A program made the position numbers and the translations under genes. The notes below the pieces were generated by a model that worked only from the letters and a program-made list of their open reading frames with translations, was not told where the DNA came from and did no database searches. From Ruegeria sp. AD91A (GTDB lineage: Bacteria > Pseudomonadota > Alphaproteobacteria > Rhodobacterales > Rhodobacteraceae), in assembly GCF_003443535.1 (NCBI RefSeq), contig NZ_CP031946.1:2788501-2852500 (forward strand): DNA of 64,000 nt, in the 5' to 3' direction. Shown here piece by piece: positions 18,120 through 27,707 of this stretch. The first letter of the stretch is position 1. The number at the start of each line of letters is the position of its first letter.

Positions 18120-19590
18120 GACAAAATCCATTATTAGAGCCTGATATTTTAGACATCCGTGCATCGCGGCGGGTTTCCGACACGTTCAGAGGGAACACTT
18201 TGGCAGGGTTCAGAAGCCAATCGGGATCAAAAACGTCTTTGACCGCCATCTGCGCCTCAAGATCGGCAGGGGCATATTGATGCGACATGAGATCCCTTTT
18301 CTCGATACCCACGCCATGCTCACCGGTCAGGCAACCGCCTTCGTCCACGCATAGTTTCAGAATTTCGGCCCCGAAGGCCTCGCATTTTTCCAGATCACCC
18401 GGTTTATTGGCATCGAAAAGGATCAACGGATGCATGTTCCCGTCACCTGCGTGAAAAACATTCCCGACAGGCAGCCCGAATTCTTCACTCAACTCGCCGA
18501 TGCGGCGCAGCACCGTTGGCAGGGCCGACACCGGGATCGTACCGTCAAGGCACATGTAATCGTTCAACTGCCCCATGGCACCGAATGCAGATTTCCGACC
18601 AAGCCAGATTTTTGCGCTTTCTTCGGCTGACTGGCTTTCCCGCAGTTCGACCGGGTTGTGGCGTTTGGCGATCTCGATGATTTTCGACAGTTGATGGTCG
18701 ATTTCGGCTTCCGACCCTTCCACTTCGACAATCAACAGCGCATGGCAGTCGGGGTATCCGGCGTGCGCAAAGTTCTCGCAGGCCTTTATGCACAGCGTGT
18801 CCATGAACTCGATCGCGACCGGCAAAATGCCCGATTTGATAATGTCCGAGACACACCGGCCCGCGACTTCATTGTCGTCGAACCCCATCAGAACCGGCCG
18901 CGCGCCTTCGGGTTTGCGCAGAACGCGCAGCGTCGCTTCGGTCACCACGCCCAGCTGACCTTCCGAGCCGCAAATGACGCCCAACAGATCCAGACCGGGC
19001 GCATCCAGATACGCACCGCCGATTTCAACGACATTGCCATCCATCATCACCATGGTCACGCCCAGAAGGTTGTTCGTTGTCACACCATATTTCAGGCAAT
19101 GGGCACCACCTGAATTCATCGCGATATTGCCAGCAATGGCACAGGCCAGTTGCGAGGATGGATCAGGCGCATAGAAAAAGTCCTCTTCCTCGACCGCGCC
19201 GGTAACGCTCAGATTCGTGCGGCCAGTCTGCACCCTGATGAAACGGTTGTCATAATCTACCTCCAGCACCTCATTCATCCGCGCGACACCCAGAATGACA
19301 CAATCGGCAGTCGGCAACGCCCCACCGGCCAGCGACGTACCCGCACCGCGCGGAACGACCGGCACGCCTTCGTCATGGCAAATGCGCAAAACATCCGAGA
19401 CTTCCTGCGTGCTTGACGGCAACACGGCTAGCATCGGAGGGCATTTGTACGCCGTCAGCGCATCACACTCATAGGCCCGGGTTTCAACCGGATCATGAAT
19501 GATTGCATCTTTTGGCAGGACCTGCGCCAGCCGGGCGACAACCTTACTTTTCCGGCTCAGAACATCCGCACTTGGCTTTGGCATTTCCAT
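18097..19590 (-). CDS. glcD: Glycolate oxidase catalytic subunit GlcD
   Basis: FAD-linked glycolate oxidase subunit of 497 residues. It has the PCMH FAD-binding stretch PVVPRGAGTSLAGGALP (about 99-115), the GNIAMNSGGAHCLKYGVT segment, the GSEGQLGVVTEATLRVL strand and the C-terminal VGNVFHAGDGNMHP and GCLTGEHGVGIEKRD motifs, in which histidines bind the substrate in this family. First gene of glcDEF; a palindrome 14-34 bases before the ATG is the likely operator. The last 20 residues are unusual and overlap glcE. Confidence 0.95.
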   Translation of the reverse strand: MEMPKPSADVLSRKSKVVARLAQVLPKDAIIHDPVETRAYECDALTAYKCPPMLAVLPSSTQEVSDVLRICHDEGVPVVPRGAGTSLAGGALPTADCVILGVARMNEVLEVDYDNRFIRVQTGRTNLSVTGAVEEEDFFYAPDPSSQLACAIAGNIAMNSGGAHCLKYGVTTNNLLGVTMVMMDGNVVEIGGAYLDAPGLDLLGVICGSEGQLGVVTEATLRVLRKPEGARPVLMGFDDNEVAGRCVSDIIKSGILPVAIEFMDTLCIKACENFAHAGYPDCHALLIVEVEGSEAEIDHQLSKIIEIAKRHNPVELRESQSAEESAKIWLGRKSAFGAMGQLNDYMCLDGTIPVSALPTVLRRIGELSEEFGLPVGNVFHAGDGNMHPLILFDANKPGDLEKCEAFGAEILKLCVDEGGCLTGEHGVGIEKRDLMSHQYAPADLEAQMAVKDVFDPDWLLNPAKVFPLNVSETRRDARMSKISGSNNGFCHETRNRI

Positions 19591-19603
19591 GGCGCTTCTC
19601 CCT

Positions 19604-19624
19604 TTGGTAAAATAATATTACCAA
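19604..19624. promoter_or_regulatory. Probable operator of glcDEF (GntR/FadR type)
   Basis: Inverted repeat TTGGTAA-N7-TTACCAA, 14 bases upstream of the glcD ATG. TTGGT/ACCAA half-sites are typical of FadR-subfamily GntR regulators such as PdhR, LldR and GlcC, although their usual spacing is shorter. No GntR gene is present in this window, so the regulator must be encoded elsewhere. Confidence 0.55.
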
Positions 19625-19670
19625 TTTACCGCACTGGCAAGTTCCGATCTCCGGTCGTACTGTCGCGCCC

Positions 19671-20381
19671 ATGACCTGGATCGAACGTGCCGCCCTTTTT
19701 TCCCCTCTGGATTATTCCGCCATGGCAATATTGCTGGGTGCGTGGCTGTGGATCGGATGGAAGATCGAACATCCTTCGCCACGGAAACGGTCCGTCGCCC
19801 TTATGATGGATGGCTACCGCCGCGACTGGATGCACGAGATGGTGACGCGCCAGCCACGCATGTTCGACGCTCAGGTCGTGGCCGCCATGCGGCAAGGCAG
19901 CACCTTTTTCGCCTCAACCACGATGATTGCAATCGGGGGCGGTCTGGCCCTGTTGGGTAATACCGAGCGATTGGCCGGGGTGGCTACGGATCTTGCCATC
20001 GGCAGTGCACCGGCGATGGTCTGGGAAATCAAGATACTTGTCGTCGTCCTGCTGCTGGCCAATGCTTTCCTGAAATACGTCTGGGCACATCGTCTTTTTG
20101 GCTACTGCGCCGTTTTGATGGCCTCGGTCCCAAACGATCCCGAACACCCGCAAGCCTATCCTCGGGCCGGTCAGGCGGCCGAGATCTGCGTGACCGCCGC
20201 CCGAAGCTTCAACCGTGGTCTCCGTGCCACCTATTTCGCCCTCGCTTCGCTGGCGTGGTTTCTTGGGCCGATGGCATTGGTCCTAGGCACCGTGATTGCA
20301 TTCGGTGTCCTGTATCGCCGCGAGTTTGCATCGCAGTCCCGCGCGATCCTCATGGCCCAAACCTCAAACACAGAGACGTGA
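19671..20381 (+). CDS. DUF599 family membrane protein
   Basis: A 236-residue inner-membrane protein with four predicted helices (about 14-32, 76-98, 115-137 and 192-220). The blocks VALMMDGYRRDWMHEMVTRQ, QGSTFFASTTMIAIGGGLALL and AARSFNRGLRATYFALASLAWFLGP are typical of the DUF599 family; its function is unknown. It is transcribed away from glcD, sharing the 80-base intergenic region with the glc operator. Confidence 0.85.
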   Translation: MTWIERAALFSPLDYSAMAILLGAWLWIGWKIEHPSPRKRSVALMMDGYRRDWMHEMVTRQPRMFDAQVVAAMRQGSTFFASTTMIAIGGGLALLGNTERLAGVATDLAIGSAPAMVWEIKILVVVLLLANAFLKYVWAHRLFGYCAVLMASVPNDPEHPQAYPRAGQAAEICVTAARSFNRGLRATYFALASLAWFLGPMALVLGTVIAFGVLYRREFASQSRAILMAQTSNTET

Positions 20382-20386
20382 TCCCC

Positions 20387-20764
20387 ATGCACCGCGTTAA
20401 ACCGTACGTTCGATCCATGCGATATGTGATTCTCAGTGCCCTGCTGGCTGCGCCTGCCCTTGCGGACCCGCCGACAATCGAAAAGGTCCGCGCCAGTTCC
20501 AATGGTGATGCCTGGCGGTTTGACGTGACGATCCGGCATCCCGATACAGGCTGGGATCATTACGCCGACGGCTGGCGCGTTCTGGACATGGACGGGAATG
20601 AGTTGGGAATGCGTGTGCTGCACCATCCGCATGAGACCGAGCAGCCTTTTACACGCTCGCTTGGTGGCGTGGTCATTCCTGAAAACGTATCTCAGGTGCA
20701 GATTCAGGCGCGGAGCAATGTGGATGGCTGGAATGAAGACACCACATTGATCAAATTGGACTGA
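20387..20764 (+). CDS. Small exported protein, conserved hypothetical
   Basis: A secreted protein of 125 residues whose mature part (about 100 residues) looks like a small beta-sandwich: alternating strands such as WRFDVTIRHPDTGWDHYADGW and VSQVQIQARSNVDGWNEDT. The signal peptide ends at ALLAAPALADP. The ATG at 20387, 5 bases after the DUF599 stop, gives a normal 26-residue signal peptide; an internal ATG at 20417 would leave 16 residues. No family name can be given. Confidence 0.7.
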   Translation: MHRVKPYVRSMRYVILSALLAAPALADPPTIEKVRASSNGDAWRFDVTIRHPDTGWDHYADGWRVLDMDGNELGMRVLHHPHETEQPFTRSLGGVVIPENVSQVQIQARSNVDGWNEDTTLIKLD

Positions 20765-20767
20765 CCT

Positions 20768-21253
20768 TCAGAATATCCCCATGGCCAGGCCCGCACCCAG
20801 TGCGGAACCGATCTCGCGGCTCTGATTCAGTTGATCATTCGGGATGGTCTTTTCGGCCAAAATGGCCTCGGGCGTTTGTGCATGGGTGCAGATGATCAAC
20901 GGAGGCTGAACCTCTTTCAATCGCCAGCCAGTGGCAATCCGGGCAATCTGGCGGGCGGCATTCTGTCCGTCTGATCCGGCGCAAACCATCTGCGCATATG
21001 GGCGGCCCTCGATCTTTCCCAGCACAGGGTAATAGCAGCGGTCAAAGAACTCCTTCATCAGGCCCGAGATCGCCGCCAGATTTTCTGGCGCGCAGAAGAT
21101 GTAGCCGTCGGCGGCCAGTACATCTTCAGGCCCGGCCTGATCCGCGCGAGCGAGTTTCGTGTCCGCCTCACCTCGCGCTGCTTCAGCAGCCGCTTCGGCC
21201 ATCTGCCGGGCACCGCCTGTGCGCGAGTGGTAAACGATCAGAAGCTGCGCCAT
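20768..21253 (-). CDS. Flavodoxin-like / NAD(P)H-dependent FMN reductase-type protein
   Basis: A 161-residue FMN-binding fold. LLIVYHSRTGGARQMAEAAAEAA (4-26) is the phosphate-binding loop of the flavodoxin family, and YIFCAPENLAAISGLMKEFFDRCYYP and MVCAGSDGQNAARQIARIATGWRL are the next two nucleotide-contact loops. Likely an electron-transfer flavoprotein or reductase. It follows rlmH with a one-base gap, so it is translated from the rsfS-rlmH transcript. Confidence 0.8.
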   Translation of the reverse strand: MAQLLIVYHSRTGGARQMAEAAAEAARGEADTKLARADQAGPEDVLAADGYIFCAPENLAAISGLMKEFFDRCYYPVLGKIEGRPYAQMVCAGSDGQNAARQIARIATGWRLKEVQPPLIICTHAQTPEAILAEKTIPNDQLNQSREIGSALGAGLAMGIF

Positions 21254-21254
21254 G

Positions 21255-21725
21255 TCAGACCCGGTGATAGGGACCGCCCGACAGAATGGTCGCGGCCCGA
21301 TAAAGTTGCTCGGCCAACATCACACGGACCAGCATATGTGGCCAGACCATCGATCCGAACGAGATGGAAAAATCAGCCTCGGCCCGCAGATCAGGGTCTA
21401 TTCCGTCTGCTCCGCCGATGATCAGCGCCAGATCCTGCCGCCCCGCATCACGCCAACCGCCCAGCTTTTTTGCGAAATCGGGCGAAGACATGACTAGCCC
21501 ACGCTCATCTAACGTACAGATCACAGCGCCCTTGGGCAGTACCTTGCGCAGCAGCGCGGCTTCGGCACCCATGCCTGCGTTTTTCTTGTCTTCGACCTCG
21601 ATCACCCGCGCAGGACCAAGGCCCAGGCCACGGCCGGTCCGGTCAAAGCGGGTCAGGTAATCGTCAAGCAGGGATTTCTCCGGTCCGGCGCGCAATCGCC
21701 CGACCGCAACTATGCTGATACGCAT
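21255..21725 (-). CDS. rlmH: 23S rRNA pseudouridine-1915 N3-methyltransferase RlmH
   Basis: SPOUT-fold methyltransferase that methylates pseudouridine 1915 in helix 69 of the 23S rRNA, using SAM. The 156-residue length is standard. Diagnostic segments: the C-terminal knot [18 protein letters not shown] and [30 protein letters not shown], which ends with the strictly conserved YHR. It follows rsfS by 44 bases, the usual pairing. Confidence 0.96.
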   Translation of the reverse strand: MRISIVAVGRLRAGPEKSLLDDYLTRFDRTGRGLGLGPARVIEVEDKKNAGMGAEAALLRKVLPKGAVICTLDERGLVMSSPDFAKKLGGWRDAGRQDLALIIGGADGIDPDLRAEADFSISFGSMVWPHMLVRVMLAEQLYRAATILSGGPYHRV

Positions 21726-21769
21726 ATCTCTCTCGCCTCCGGCCCCTCAATGCAGGCCGGGATGGCGCC

Positions 21770-22132
21770 TCAGTTTGCCGAGGCGCTGCCGCCCTGAGGC
21801 AGCCACATCTTTTCCAGCTGGTAGAATTCGCGCACTTCGGGGCGGAAGATATGGACGATCACATCGCCCGTATCGATCAGCACCCAGTCGCCGACATCCT
21901 TGCCTTCGACCTTAGAGGTGAAACCGAATTCCTGCTTGATGCGATCCGTCAGCTTTTCCGCCATGGCCGAGACCTGACGTGTTGAACGTCCGGATGCAAT
22001 GACCATGTGATCCGCGACGGACGACTTGCCTTGCAGGTTGATCTGCACGACGTCTTCGGCCTTGTCATCGGAAAGTGAGGAAAGGATACGCTCAAGCAGC
22101 TTGTCGCTGATTGACTGAGAGTGGGCCATCAT
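21770..22132 (-). CDS. rsfS: Ribosome silencing factor RsfS
   Basis: RsfS (RsfA, DUF143 family) binds ribosomal protein uL14 and blocks subunit joining under poor nutrition. The family block is visible: KAEDVVQINLQGKSSVADHMVIASGRSTRQVSAMA and GDWVLIDTGDVIVHIFRPEVREFYQLEKMW. The frame opens with a TTG at 22210; the ATG pair at 22132/22129 gives the usual 119-120 residues and is preferred. It heads the rsfS-rlmH-flavodoxin group. Confidence 0.94.
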   Translation of the reverse strand: MMAHSQSISDKLLERILSSLSDDKAEDVVQINLQGKSSVADHMVIASGRSTRQVSAMAEKLTDRIKQEFGFTSKVEGKDVGDWVLIDTGDVIVHIFRPEVREFYQLEKMWLPQGGSASAN

Positions 22133-22293
22133 GTTGGCCCGGTCATCGGCGGGCAAACCCGCCTGTGTATGTAGAGACAGGACATAGTCCTCCTTTGCTG
22201 CGCGCCGCAAAACCCCGGCGCCGGGGTACTAATAAGGTAGCAAGGGGATTGCAACATTTCAATGAAAGCACATCCAGCCCCGCGCAAGGGTGA

Positions 22294-23646
22294 TCACTCT
22301 TCGGCGATCTGTTGCACGTTTGCGTTTTCGGGCAAAAGCCGAACCTCGCGCTGCGGGAAGGGGATCGAGATGCCTTCTTCTTTAAATGCATCCCATAACG
22401 CAAGGTAAACGTTACCCCTTATATTGGTCAGCCCTTTGGTGGGATCACTAATCCAGAACCGCAGGACGTAATCCACGCTGCTGTCACCAAAACCGGTAAT
22501 ATGGCAAACCGGTTCATGTTTTCCGCCACTCAGCACGCGGGTCACAGCCTTCACAGCCCGGATCGCCGCCGCACGCACTTTGTGAGGGTCATCCTCATAG
22601 CTGGTGCCGAAATCCAGATCCAACCGCACGAATTTGTCGGAATGCGACCAGTTGACCACCTGGTTGGTAATCAGATCCTCGTTCGGGATCAGGTATTCCC
22701 GCCCATCCCGCGTGACAACCGAGACATAGCGTGCGCCCAGCGCGTTGATCCAACCGAACGTGTCACCAAGCGATATCACATCACCCGGCTTGATCGAGCG
22801 ATCCATCAGGATGATGATCCCGGAAATCAGGTTTGACACTACTTTTTGCAGGCCGAACCCGATGCCCACACCTATTGCACCGGACAGCAGCGCTATGCCG
22901 GTCAGATCGAAGCCCAGCGTGCGGATCGCGGCCAGAAAAACCGCGCCGTATAGCAGCACCTGTATACCCTTGGCCAATAGCACCTGCATGGACGGGGTGA
23001 TGTCATCATTGCTCTGCAATCCGCGCTCAGCCGCGCGGGTGCCGATACGCGCCAGCGTCAACAGGACGCCAATCAGCAGAACGGCCTTGAGAATACCCAG
23101 CACCGAAATGTGCAGGTCCCCAATGGAAATCGCGACACCATCAAGGAATTCGGCCACGTCATCCGTCAGATTCAACGCAACAAGCGTTGCATAGACCCAC
23201 ATTGCCCACTTGAATATCCGTCGCAGCGTCCGATTGCGGACAAGCCTCGCGACCAGTGCAATCGCCAGCCACGCGGTTGCCAGAGTGGCAATGACCCCAA
23301 TGAGGTAACTGCGCGACGGCCAGGTGACATGCTGCATAACCTGATACAGGAACCAGGACAGCAGCACGAAATAGACCAGCGTCAGCCGCTGCATCATCTG
23401 CACCATGATGCGAAGCCGCCATTTGGGCCATCCGGTGCGGGCACGCGTCCAAGCGTCCCACCCCGGCTGTGTCAGAACTTTCAGAAGGAAAGCCAGCGCC
23501 CAAAGGAAAAGGATGATGATCAACTGATACTGCCGCCAGCCCGGCGTAACCACCAACTCGATCAGGTCTTGAAATTCCGAAGAGAACCCCGCGACCATGT
23601 TGTTGTAAAGGCCAGACAGCGAGTCGGGGATCAGGTCTTGGTTCAT
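22294..23646 (-). CDS. Mechanosensitive ion channel of the MscS family
   Basis: Inner-membrane channel that opens under membrane tension during osmotic downshock. The start at 23646 is fixed by GGAGG 8 bases upstream; 450 residues. About seven hydrophobic segments precede the pore helix, whose glycine/alanine-rich face is GIALLSGAIGVGIGFGLQKVVSNLISGIIILMDR. The cytoplasmic beta domain follows (KPGDVISLGDTFGWINALGARYVSVVTRDGREYLIPNEDLI), then the alpha/beta C-terminal part. It is longer than E. coli MscS (286 residues) because of extra N-terminal helices, as in YbdG-type members. Confidence 0.92.
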   Translation of the reverse strand: MNQDLIPDSLSGLYNNMVAGFSSEFQDLIELVVTPGWRQYQLIIILFLWALAFLLKVLTQPGWDAWTRARTGWPKWRLRIMVQMMQRLTLVYFVLLSWFLYQVMQHVTWPSRSYLIGVIATLATAWLAIALVARLVRNRTLRRIFKWAMWVYATLVALNLTDDVAEFLDGVAISIGDLHISVLGILKAVLLIGVLLTLARIGTRAAERGLQSNDDITPSMQVLLAKGIQVLLYGAVFLAAIRTLGFDLTGIALLSGAIGVGIGFGLQKVVSNLISGIIILMDRSIKPGDVISLGDTFGWINALGARYVSVVTRDGREYLIPNEDLITNQVVNWSHSDKFVRLDLDFGTSYEDDPHKVRAAAIRAVKAVTRVLSGGKHEPVCHITGFGDSSVDYVLRFWISDPTKGLTNIRGNVYLALWDAFKEEGISIPFPQREVRLLPENANVQQIAEE

Positions 23647-23900
23647 ACACGCCTCCTGCGCCGCAGCTTGGACAGCAACGCCGGGCGTTGCAAGCCTGAC
23701 ACCGGTTTTGAACCTTGATTGCAGCGAAGGCGCAGTATATCTGGACCGCATGAGACTCAATGTGGCCCAAGAACAGAATTTGGAAGATCGTGCCCGCTTG
23801 CGCGAACGGTTCTTTGGGGCTGCCCGCACGGTCTTGGCACGCCTACCCGTCGCCTGAGCCAACTCGCCAGCCATTTCTCATTACATACGGGAGAGGACCG

Positions 23901-25304
23901 ATGTCCCCCAAAACACTCTATGACAAGATCTGGGATGCCCATGTCGCGCACGAAGCCGATGATGGAACCTGCCTGCTTTATATCGACCGCCATCTGGTGC
24001 ACGAAGTCACCAGCCCGCAAGCCTTTGAAGGGCTTCGCATGGCGGGTCGTCCAGTACGCGCGCCGGAAAAGACCATCGCCGTGCCGGACCACAACGTTCC
24101 GACCACAGCGGATCGGGTGAACGGGATCGAAAACCCCGAATCACGCATTCAGGTCGAAGCGCTGGACAAGAACGCCAAGGATTTCGGCATTCACTATTAC
24201 CCGGTGAATGACGTTCGTCAGGGCATCGTGCACATCGTCGGCCCCGAACAGGGCTGGACCCTGCCCGGCATGACCGTTGTTTGTGGCGACAGCCACACCG
24301 CCACCCACGGCGCGTTTGGTGCTTTGGCCCACGGCATCGGCACGTCCGAGGTTGAACATGTTCTGGCCACGCAAACCCTGATCCAGAAGAAATCCAAGAA
24401 CATGAAGGTGGAAATCACCGGCAAGCTGCAGCCGGGTGTGACCGCCAAGGATATAACTCTGGCCGTGATTGGTGAAACCGGCACTGCTGGCGGCACCGGC
24501 TATGTCATCGAATATTGCGGCGAAGCCATCCGCAACCTGTCGATGGAAGGCCGCATGACCGTCTGCAACATGGCCATCGAAGGCGGCGCACGCGCGGGCC
24601 TGATCGCACCGGATGAAACCACGTTCGAATATGTCAAAGGCCGTCCACATGCCCCCAAGGGCGCGCAGTGGGAGGCCGCTCTGAACTGGTGGAAAACGCT
24701 CTATACCGATGAAGACGCGCATTTCGACAAGGTCATCAACCTGCGCGGCGAAGACATCGCGCCTGTCGTCACCTGGGGCACCAGCCCCGAGGATGTACTG
24801 CCCATCACAGCAACAGTGCCGCAACCCGAGGATTTCGAAGGCGGCAAGGTCGAGGCGGCCCGCCGATCAATCGAATACATGGGTCTGAAAGCCGGTCAAA
24901 AACTCAGCGACGTGGAAATCGACACGGTGTTCATCGGTTCCTGCACCAATGGCCGGATCGAAGACCTGCGTGCCGCGGCAAAGATCCTCAAAGGCAAGAA
25001 GATCAAGGACGGCATGCGCGCCATGGTCGTGCCAGGATCAGGCCTGGTCCGTGCTCAGGCCGAAGAAGAAGGCCTGGCCGACATCTTCAAAGAGGCCGGC
25101 TTCGAATGGCGTCTGGCCGGATGTTCGATGTGTCTGGCGATGAACCCGGACCAGTTGCAACCGGGTGAACGCTGTGCCGCCACCTCGAACCGCAACTTCG
25201 AGGGCCGTCAGGGTCGCGGCGGGCGCACACATCTGCTGAGCCCGGCGATGGCTGCCGCAGCGGCAATCACGGGACGGCTGACAGACGTCCGTGAATTGAT
25301 GTAA
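23901..25304 (+). CDS. leuC: 3-isopropylmalate dehydratase large subunit LeuC
   Basis: With LeuD it isomerises 2-isopropylmalate to 3-isopropylmalate in leucine synthesis. The 467-residue protein starts at an ATG preceded by GGGAGAGG. Cluster-binding cysteines are in IGSCTNGR and [11 protein letters not shown] near the C-terminus; [31 protein letters not shown] is the aconitase-family active-site block. The partner gene leuD comes after an intervening hdeD-like gene on the same strand. Confidence 0.97.
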   Translation: MSPKTLYDKIWDAHVAHEADDGTCLLYIDRHLVHEVTSPQAFEGLRMAGRPVRAPEKTIAVPDHNVPTTADRVNGIENPESRIQVEALDKNAKDFGIHYYPVNDVRQGIVHIVGPEQGWTLPGMTVVCGDSHTATHGAFGALAHGIGTSEVEHVLATQTLIQKKSKNMKVEITGKLQPGVTAKDITLAVIGETGTAGGTGYVIEYCGEAIRNLSMEGRMTVCNMAIEGGARAGLIAPDETTFEYVKGRPHAPKGAQWEAALNWWKTLYTDEDAHFDKVINLRGEDIAPVVTWGTSPEDVLPITATVPQPEDFEGGKVEAARRSIEYMGLKAGQKLSDVEIDTVFIGSCTNGRIEDLRAAAKILKGKKIKDGMRAMVVPGSGLVRAQAEEEGLADIFKEAGFEWRLAGCSMCLAMNPDQLQPGERCAATSNRNFEGRQGRGGRTHLLSPAMAAAAAITGRLTDVRELM

Positions 25305-25341
25305 GCTGCCCTCATATCTAGGTATTTGAGGGACTGAAAAC

Positions 25342-25896
25342 ATGAGTGACTGGATTAAATGGCTCCTGCTGGGGTTTCTATCGATAGCGTTTGGCGTCTT
25401 TGCGCTGGGCAATGCGATTGCGGCTTCGCTTGCCGTAACGGTCGTGACCGGCGCGCTACTGCTGATTGCGGGCGCGATGCAGGTGGTCGGCGGTTTCACC
25501 GTCGAAGGCACAGGCAACAAGATTCTGTCACTTATCATGGGTGTAGTCATGCTGTTCCTGGGCTGGTCCTTTCTGGATCACCCGTTACAGGGAACGCTGA
25601 CGCTGGCGACCGTGATGCTAATCCTGTTCATGGCAGGCGGCATTGCACGGGTCATTCTGTCGTTCCAGATGAAAGGAACACAGTTTTTCTGGCCCACGAT
25701 CATCTCGGGCATATTGTCGATCATCCTCGCAGGTATCATCTGGTCTTACGCAAGCAGCGAACCCGCCGCTTTGCTGAGCCTTCTGGGTATCCTGCTGGGC
25801 ATCGAGATGCTGTTTAACGGGTTCGGATTGGTGTTCATGGCGCTCTTCTTAAAAAGTGCACCCAAGGGCGAAACAACAGAAGCGAAAGAAGCTTAA
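25342..25896 (+). CDS. HdeD family membrane protein (DUF308)
   Basis: A 184-residue integral membrane protein with six hydrophobic segments, of the HdeD/DUF308 family. E. coli HdeD is linked to acid resistance at high cell density; here the role is unknown. Repeated patterns LSIAFGVFALGNAI... and GVVMLFLGWSFLDHPLQGTLTLATVM show the internal DUF308 repeats. It lies between leuC and leuD on the same strand with short gaps (37 and 42 bases), so it is probably cotranscribed with leucine genes although not metabolically linked. Confidence 0.87.
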   Translation: MSDWIKWLLLGFLSIAFGVFALGNAIAASLAVTVVTGALLLIAGAMQVVGGFTVEGTGNKILSLIMGVVMLFLGWSFLDHPLQGTLTLATVMLILFMAGGIARVILSFQMKGTQFFWPTIISGILSIILAGIIWSYASSEPAALLSLLGILLGIEMLFNGFGLVFMALFLKSAPKGETTEAKEA

Positions 25897-25938
25897 TCGC
25901 AGGACACGGGCGCGGCCCTCTCCTGCAGGAGTGTAGAC

Positions 25939-26544
25939 ATGGAAAAGTTTGAAAAAGTCCACGGGGTGGCCGCCCCGATGCCATTGATCAACATCGACAC
26001 CGATATGATCATTCCCAAAGTGCATCTGAAAACCATCAAACGGTCCGGCCTCGGCGTCGTGCTGTTTGATGAAATGCGCTATCATGATGACGGGCAGGAG
26101 AATGAAGAGTTCGTCCTGAACATGCCCGCCTATCGTGAGGCCGAGATTCTGGTCGCCGGCGACAATTTCGGCTGCGGCTCGTCTCGCGAACACGCGCCTT
26201 GGGCAATCAGGGATTTCGGCATCAAGGTCGTGATCTCAACCAGCTTCGCCGACATCTTCTTCAACAACTGCTTCAAGAACGGCATCCTGCCGATCGTGGT
26301 TGAAGAAGAACATCACGCGATCCTGATGGAAGACGCACATAAGGGTGAGAACGCCCGCATAACCGTGCACCTTGAAGATCAGCAGATCACCACTTCGGAC
26401 GGGGTTGTGATCGAATTCGACATCGACCCGCACCGCAAGCACTGCCTGCTGAACGGGCTGGACGATATTGGTCTGACCATGGAGAAAGATCACCACATCG
26501 ACAAATTCGAAGATCACGCAAGTCAGGCCCGCCCCTGGGTGTGA
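25939..26544 (+). CDS. leuD: 3-isopropylmalate dehydratase small subunit LeuD
   Basis: Small subunit of isopropylmalate isomerase. Standard length (201 residues); the swivelling-domain active-site loop is [17 protein letters not shown] (about 74-90), and [18 protein letters not shown] near the N-terminus is typical. A T-poor hairpin follows 34 bases after the stop, closing the leuC-hdeD-leuD unit. leuB is separate, about 4.7 kb further on. Confidence 0.97.
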   Translation: MEKFEKVHGVAAPMPLINIDTDMIIPKVHLKTIKRSGLGVVLFDEMRYHDDGQENEEFVLNMPAYREAEILVAGDNFGCGSSREHAPWAIRDFGIKVVISTSFADIFFNNCFKNGILPIVVEEEHHAILMEDAHKGENARITVHLEDQQITTSDGVVIEFDIDPHRKHCLLNGLDDIGLTMEKDHHIDKFEDHASQARPWV

Positions 26545-26578
26545 TTCCCAAACCGATTCTTCGGACACTCAACCTAAC

Positions 26579-26598
26579 GGGGTCGCCAAGGCGGCCCC
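26579..26598 (+). terminator. Hairpin terminator after leuD
   Basis: Nine-bp stem GGGGTCGCC / GGCGGCCCC with a two-base loop and one G-T pair, followed by GCTCTCATTCTT, a loose pyrimidine run. It separates leuD from the next unit. Confidence 0.6.
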
Positions 26599-26876
26599 GC
26601 TCTCATTCTTGGGGTTGATTTTTGGGAAACCACTACATCTTGGTCTCACATTGAGATACACGTCGGATTTGCGTCGAAAATGATGCAATCCCGCACCAGT
26701 TGCGCCATCATTTTGCCCGAAATCACGTGTTTTCTGCACCCTGTCTTGAGCGAAATGCCGCTTATCGTCCATGTTGGCGCTAAAGAGGCATCCGTCAAAA
26801 ACTCGAGACGATGGGCACAAGTTGGAATGTAAGTCGGCGAAGATCGACTTATCCGGTTTGAAAAAGGGTTCGGATA
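26599..26876. other. Intergenic region between leuD and the 276-residue membrane protein gene
   Basis: About 280 bases without a convincing gene on either strand. Besides the terminator to its left it contains only a weak imperfect hairpin (AAGTCGGCGAAGATCGACTT, 26830-26849) just before the next start. It should hold the promoter of the next gene, but no clear -35/-10 pair was found. Confidence 0.5.
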
Positions 26877-27707
26877 GTGATTGCGCGCACAACAGGGGCG
26901 GCGATACGTGGAATACTTGTGGCACTGATGGTGCTGACACCCGCGTTGTACCTGCCTGTATCATCGACGAACGGGACCGAGATCCTGGTCTTCCTCGCGA
27001 TTCTCGCGTTCATCCTGACGTTCGCCGAGTACAATTCTGCCTTTCCCAGCTTTATTGAATTTCGCGATGCTCCACCGGTGAACCGCCTGCGATTTGTCGG
27101 GTTGATGTCGATGGTCACCTTTCTGACGCTGGTTTGCAAAAACGCCTATGAACCGACTGAACTGACCACGTTTGCCTACGCTGTGGGTCTGGCAGTCGCG
27201 AATGTCGCGGACTTCCCCTACTCCCCGGTTCGACTGATCGTGCTGATGCTGCCCGTTGATGCCGGCCAGCCGTTGATCGAACTGGTTCGGATCGCAGCCA
27301 GCGTAGCCTACGTGGCCGCCTTGGTCACTGTCGCCAGCTTTGCCTATGCGGTCAAGGTGCGTGGCTGGCCCACTGGCAATGGCGCCTTCAACGTGTGGAC
27401 CAATCTACCGCTGTTTGATCCCACCAAAGGCGGCGATGTTGTTACCCGCCTGCAACGTGACGGACGCCTGAATATCTGTATTGGTGTTCTGCTCCCCTTC
27501 GTCATCCCCGCTGTCATCAAGCTCATGAGCAGCGTTGTAGCCCCGATCTCGCTGAGCAATCCGCAGACGCTGATCTGGACCATGAGCGCCTGGGCCTTCC
27601 TGCCCGCCAGCATGATCATGCGCGGCATGGCAACGCTTCGCATCGCAGGTCTGATCGTGGAAAAGCGCCGCGCCTATTCGACAAGCGAGACAACGCAAGC
27701 CGCATGA
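26877..27707 (+). CDS. Integral membrane protein of unknown function
   Basis: A 276-residue protein with about six hydrophobic segments (about 8-26, 34-54, 72-88, 103-121, 142-165, 202-245). No family recognised; no motif for transport or catalysis seen. Start is GTG with AAAAAGGG 8 bases upstream. Its stop overlaps the next gene's ATG by 4 bases (ATGA), so the two form an operon of a membrane protein plus a secreted phosphodiesterase-fold protein. Confidence 0.75.
   Translation: MIARTTGAAIRGILVALMVLTPALYLPVSSTNGTEILVFLAILAFILTFAEYNSAFPSFIEFRDAPPVNRLRFVGLMSMVTFLTLVCKNAYEPTELTTFAYAVGLAVANVADFPYSPVRLIVLMLPVDAGQPLIELVRIAASVAYVAALVTVASFAYAVKVRGWPTGNGAFNVWTNLPLFDPTKGGDVVTRLQRDGRLNICIGVLLPFVIPAVIKLMSSVVAPISLSNPQTLIWTMSAWAFLPASMIMRGMATLRIAGLIVEKRRAYSTSETTQAA

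Noticed and set aside
23750..23857. 35-residue open frame upstream of leuC ([10 protein letters not shown]...), possible leader peptide
   Set aside because: Leucine codons are not clustered, no attenuator hairpins or ribosome site were found, and the leuC start has its own good Shine-Dalgarno.
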